From Gammaproteobacteria bacterium (lineage in GTDB: Bacteria > Pseudomonadota > Gammaproteobacteria > UBA5335): DNA of 6,505 nucleotides. The position numbers and the translations under genes were made by a program. Each line of letters starts with the position of its first letter. Positions within the stretch are counted from its first letter, which is position 1. The stretch spans positions 1-6,505 of the forward strand of contig WOZT01000237.1 of assembly GCA_011620145.1 (NCBI GenBank), in the 5' to 3' direction. Below, piece after piece: positions 5,708 through 6,505 of this stretch. The notes under the pieces are model-generated. The model was given only the letters and a program-made list of their open reading frames with translations. It was not told the origin of the DNA and ran no database searches.

Positions 5708-6370
5708 TTATCCCTCTCCCGCTTGGGGCACAAATCCCTGCTGCCGCAGCAGCGCCTCGGTCACGCCGCCTTCACTCGCCTGGCCCTGCATCAGCCGCTC
5801 CAGATAACGCGCCAGCAGATCCACTTCCAGATTCACCCGCCGGCCCGGCTGATAATGACCCAGAACGGTGCGGTCGCGGGTATGGGGGATGATGTTCACC
5901 TCGAACAGCCGCCCGGAGACGCTGTTCACGGTGAGGCTGACGCCGTCCACGCAGATCGACCCCTTGGCGGCGATGTAGCGCGCCAGCTCGGCGGGCGCCT
6001 CGAAGCGCAAGCGCCAGGACCGTCCGTCGGGGCGCTGGTCCACCAGGCGGCCGATGCCGTCGACATGACCACTGACCAGATGCCCACCCAGGGGATCGAT
6101 GGGCCGCAACGCCGGCTCCAGATTGACCGGATCACCCGGCGCCAGATCACCCAGGGTGGTGCAGTCCAGGGTCTCGCGGGACACATCGGCCCAGAATCCA
6201 TCGTTCGTAAAGCTCGTGGCGGTGAGGCAGGCGCCGTTGACGGCGATACTCGCCCCCAGCTGCAGGCCGGCGATGATCTCGCCTGCACCGCCGATGCGCA
6301 GCCGCACATCGCCCGCCTGCGGCGTCCGCTCCGCCAATACGCCGACCGCCCGAATCAAGCCTGTGAACAT
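5708..6370 (-). CDS. ribE: Riboflavin synthase, alpha subunit
   Basis: Riboflavin synthase dismutates two 6,7-dimethyl-8-ribityllumazine molecules to riboflavin and the pyrimidine substrate of RibH. The 220-residue product consists of two tandem lumazine-binding barrels. The first begins with the diagnostic MFTGLI and contains VNGACLTA (44-51). LGGHLVSGHVDGIG (94-107) opens the second, which contains VDGVSLTVNSV (141-151) and the IPHTRDRTVLG segment (161-171). A helical trimerisation tail follows (about 180-200). The ATG at 6370 is chosen over an in-frame start at 6391 because MFTG is the invariant N-terminus and GGAGG (6384-6380) lies 9 bases upstream. It begins one base after the ribD stop (TGA-C-ATG). 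The gene is also called ribC in some species. Confidence 0.97.
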   Translation of the reverse strand: MFTGLIRAVGVLAERTPQAGDVRLRIGGAGEIIAGLQLGASIAVNGACLTATSFTNDGFWADVSRETLDCTTLGDLAPGDPVNLEPALRPIDPLGGHLVSGHVDGIGRLVDQRPDGRSWRLRFEAPAELARYIAAKGSICVDGVSLTVNSVSGRLFEVNIIPHTRDRTVLGHYQPGRRVNLEVDLLARYLERLMQGQASEGGVTEALLRQQGFVPQAGEG

Positions 6371-6371
6371 G

Positions 6372-6505
6372 TCAATCCGCCTCCGTCCCACGTCGGTCAG
6401 GGACCGCCCGCACCCGCCAATCCTCGCCCACAGCGCGCATTTCCAGGATGCGCAGCCGAACCCGCTGATCGAGCCCGATCAGGCCCGGCAGCTGGAACAT
6501 GCCAC
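6372..6505 (-). CDS. ribD: RibD C-terminal end (partial): diaminohydroxyphosphoribosylaminopyrimidine deaminase / reductase
   Basis: Read on the - strand, the window edge gives 43 codons ending in TGA at 6374-6372. They include the segment ILEMRAVGEDWRVRAVP, which matches the very end of the RibD reductase domain, where 'VG-x-D-hydrophobic-R' and a short strand close the protein. RibD catalyses the second and third steps of the pyrimidine branch of riboflavin synthesis. The deaminase domain and most of the reductase domain are outside the window. The stop is one base from the ribE start, and the order ribD-ribE-ribBA-ribH is a standard riboflavin operon, which supports the call. The match itself is short, so the assignment leans partly on context. 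Confidence 0.85.
   Translation of the reverse strand, partial: GMFQLPGLIGLDQRVRLRILEMRAVGEDWRVRAVPDRRGTEAD

Noticed and set aside
4719..5807. A 362-codon + strand frame opposite ribBA
   Set aside because: It is an antisense shadow with a low-complexity His/Gln-rich product. ribBA is fully supported on the - strand.
6371..6371. An FMN riboswitch in front of the rib genes
   Set aside because: The ribD-ribE junction is a single base, so there is no room for a riboswitch here. If one exists, it lies upstream of the window.

Overview
The window is a GC-rich chromosomal segment from a proteobacterium, most likely a gammaproteobacterium. The grounds are the GGM-rich end of GroEL, a small exported protein with the N-terminal motif 'AxDSELANVSGQA' known from gammaproteobacterial envelope proteins, and the gene order ribD-ribE-ribBA-ribH-nusB-thiL-pgpA, which is common in that class. 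A betaproteobacterium cannot be excluded, because the FolE2 strongly resembles the neisserial type. There are no signs of mobile DNA, CRISPR, tRNA or rRNA, and no gene-free stretch longer than 300 bases.

Left part, + strand (1-2074). The last 14 codons of groEL end at 45 and are closed by a textbook intrinsic terminator (88-115). Next comes a small gene for a secreted, tyrosine-rich protein of 112 residues with no function I can assign (249-587). It has its own leader and is followed by a strong hairpin without a T-tract (600-630). After it come queD (699-1097) and folE2 (1253-2074). FolE2 converts GTP to 7,8-dihydroneopterin triphosphate, which is the substrate of QueD, so the two neighbours encode consecutive steps towards queuosine. 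The same FolE2 product also feeds folate synthesis.

Right part, - strand (2135-6505, read right to left). This is a tightly packed operon that enters the window from the right: the ribD 3' end, ribE (riboflavin synthase), ribBA (DHBP synthase with a decayed GTP cyclohydrolase II-like domain), ribH (lumazine synthase), nusB (antitermination factor), thiL (thiamine-phosphate kinase) and pgpA (phosphatidylglycerophosphatase A). Neighbouring genes are 1-5 nt apart or overlap by 4 nt (GTGA, ATGA). The exception is ribBA-ribH, where 52 nt hold a near-perfect intrinsic terminator. The - and + gene blocks converge at 2075-2134, where a long hairpin sits between the two stop codons.

Most of the window is conserved housekeeping. 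The items worth a second look are the uncharacterised exported protein and its leader, the terminator inside the rib operon, the loss of all GTP cyclohydrolase II zinc ligands in RibBA, and the structured leader of folE2. I see no convincing new multi-gene system.
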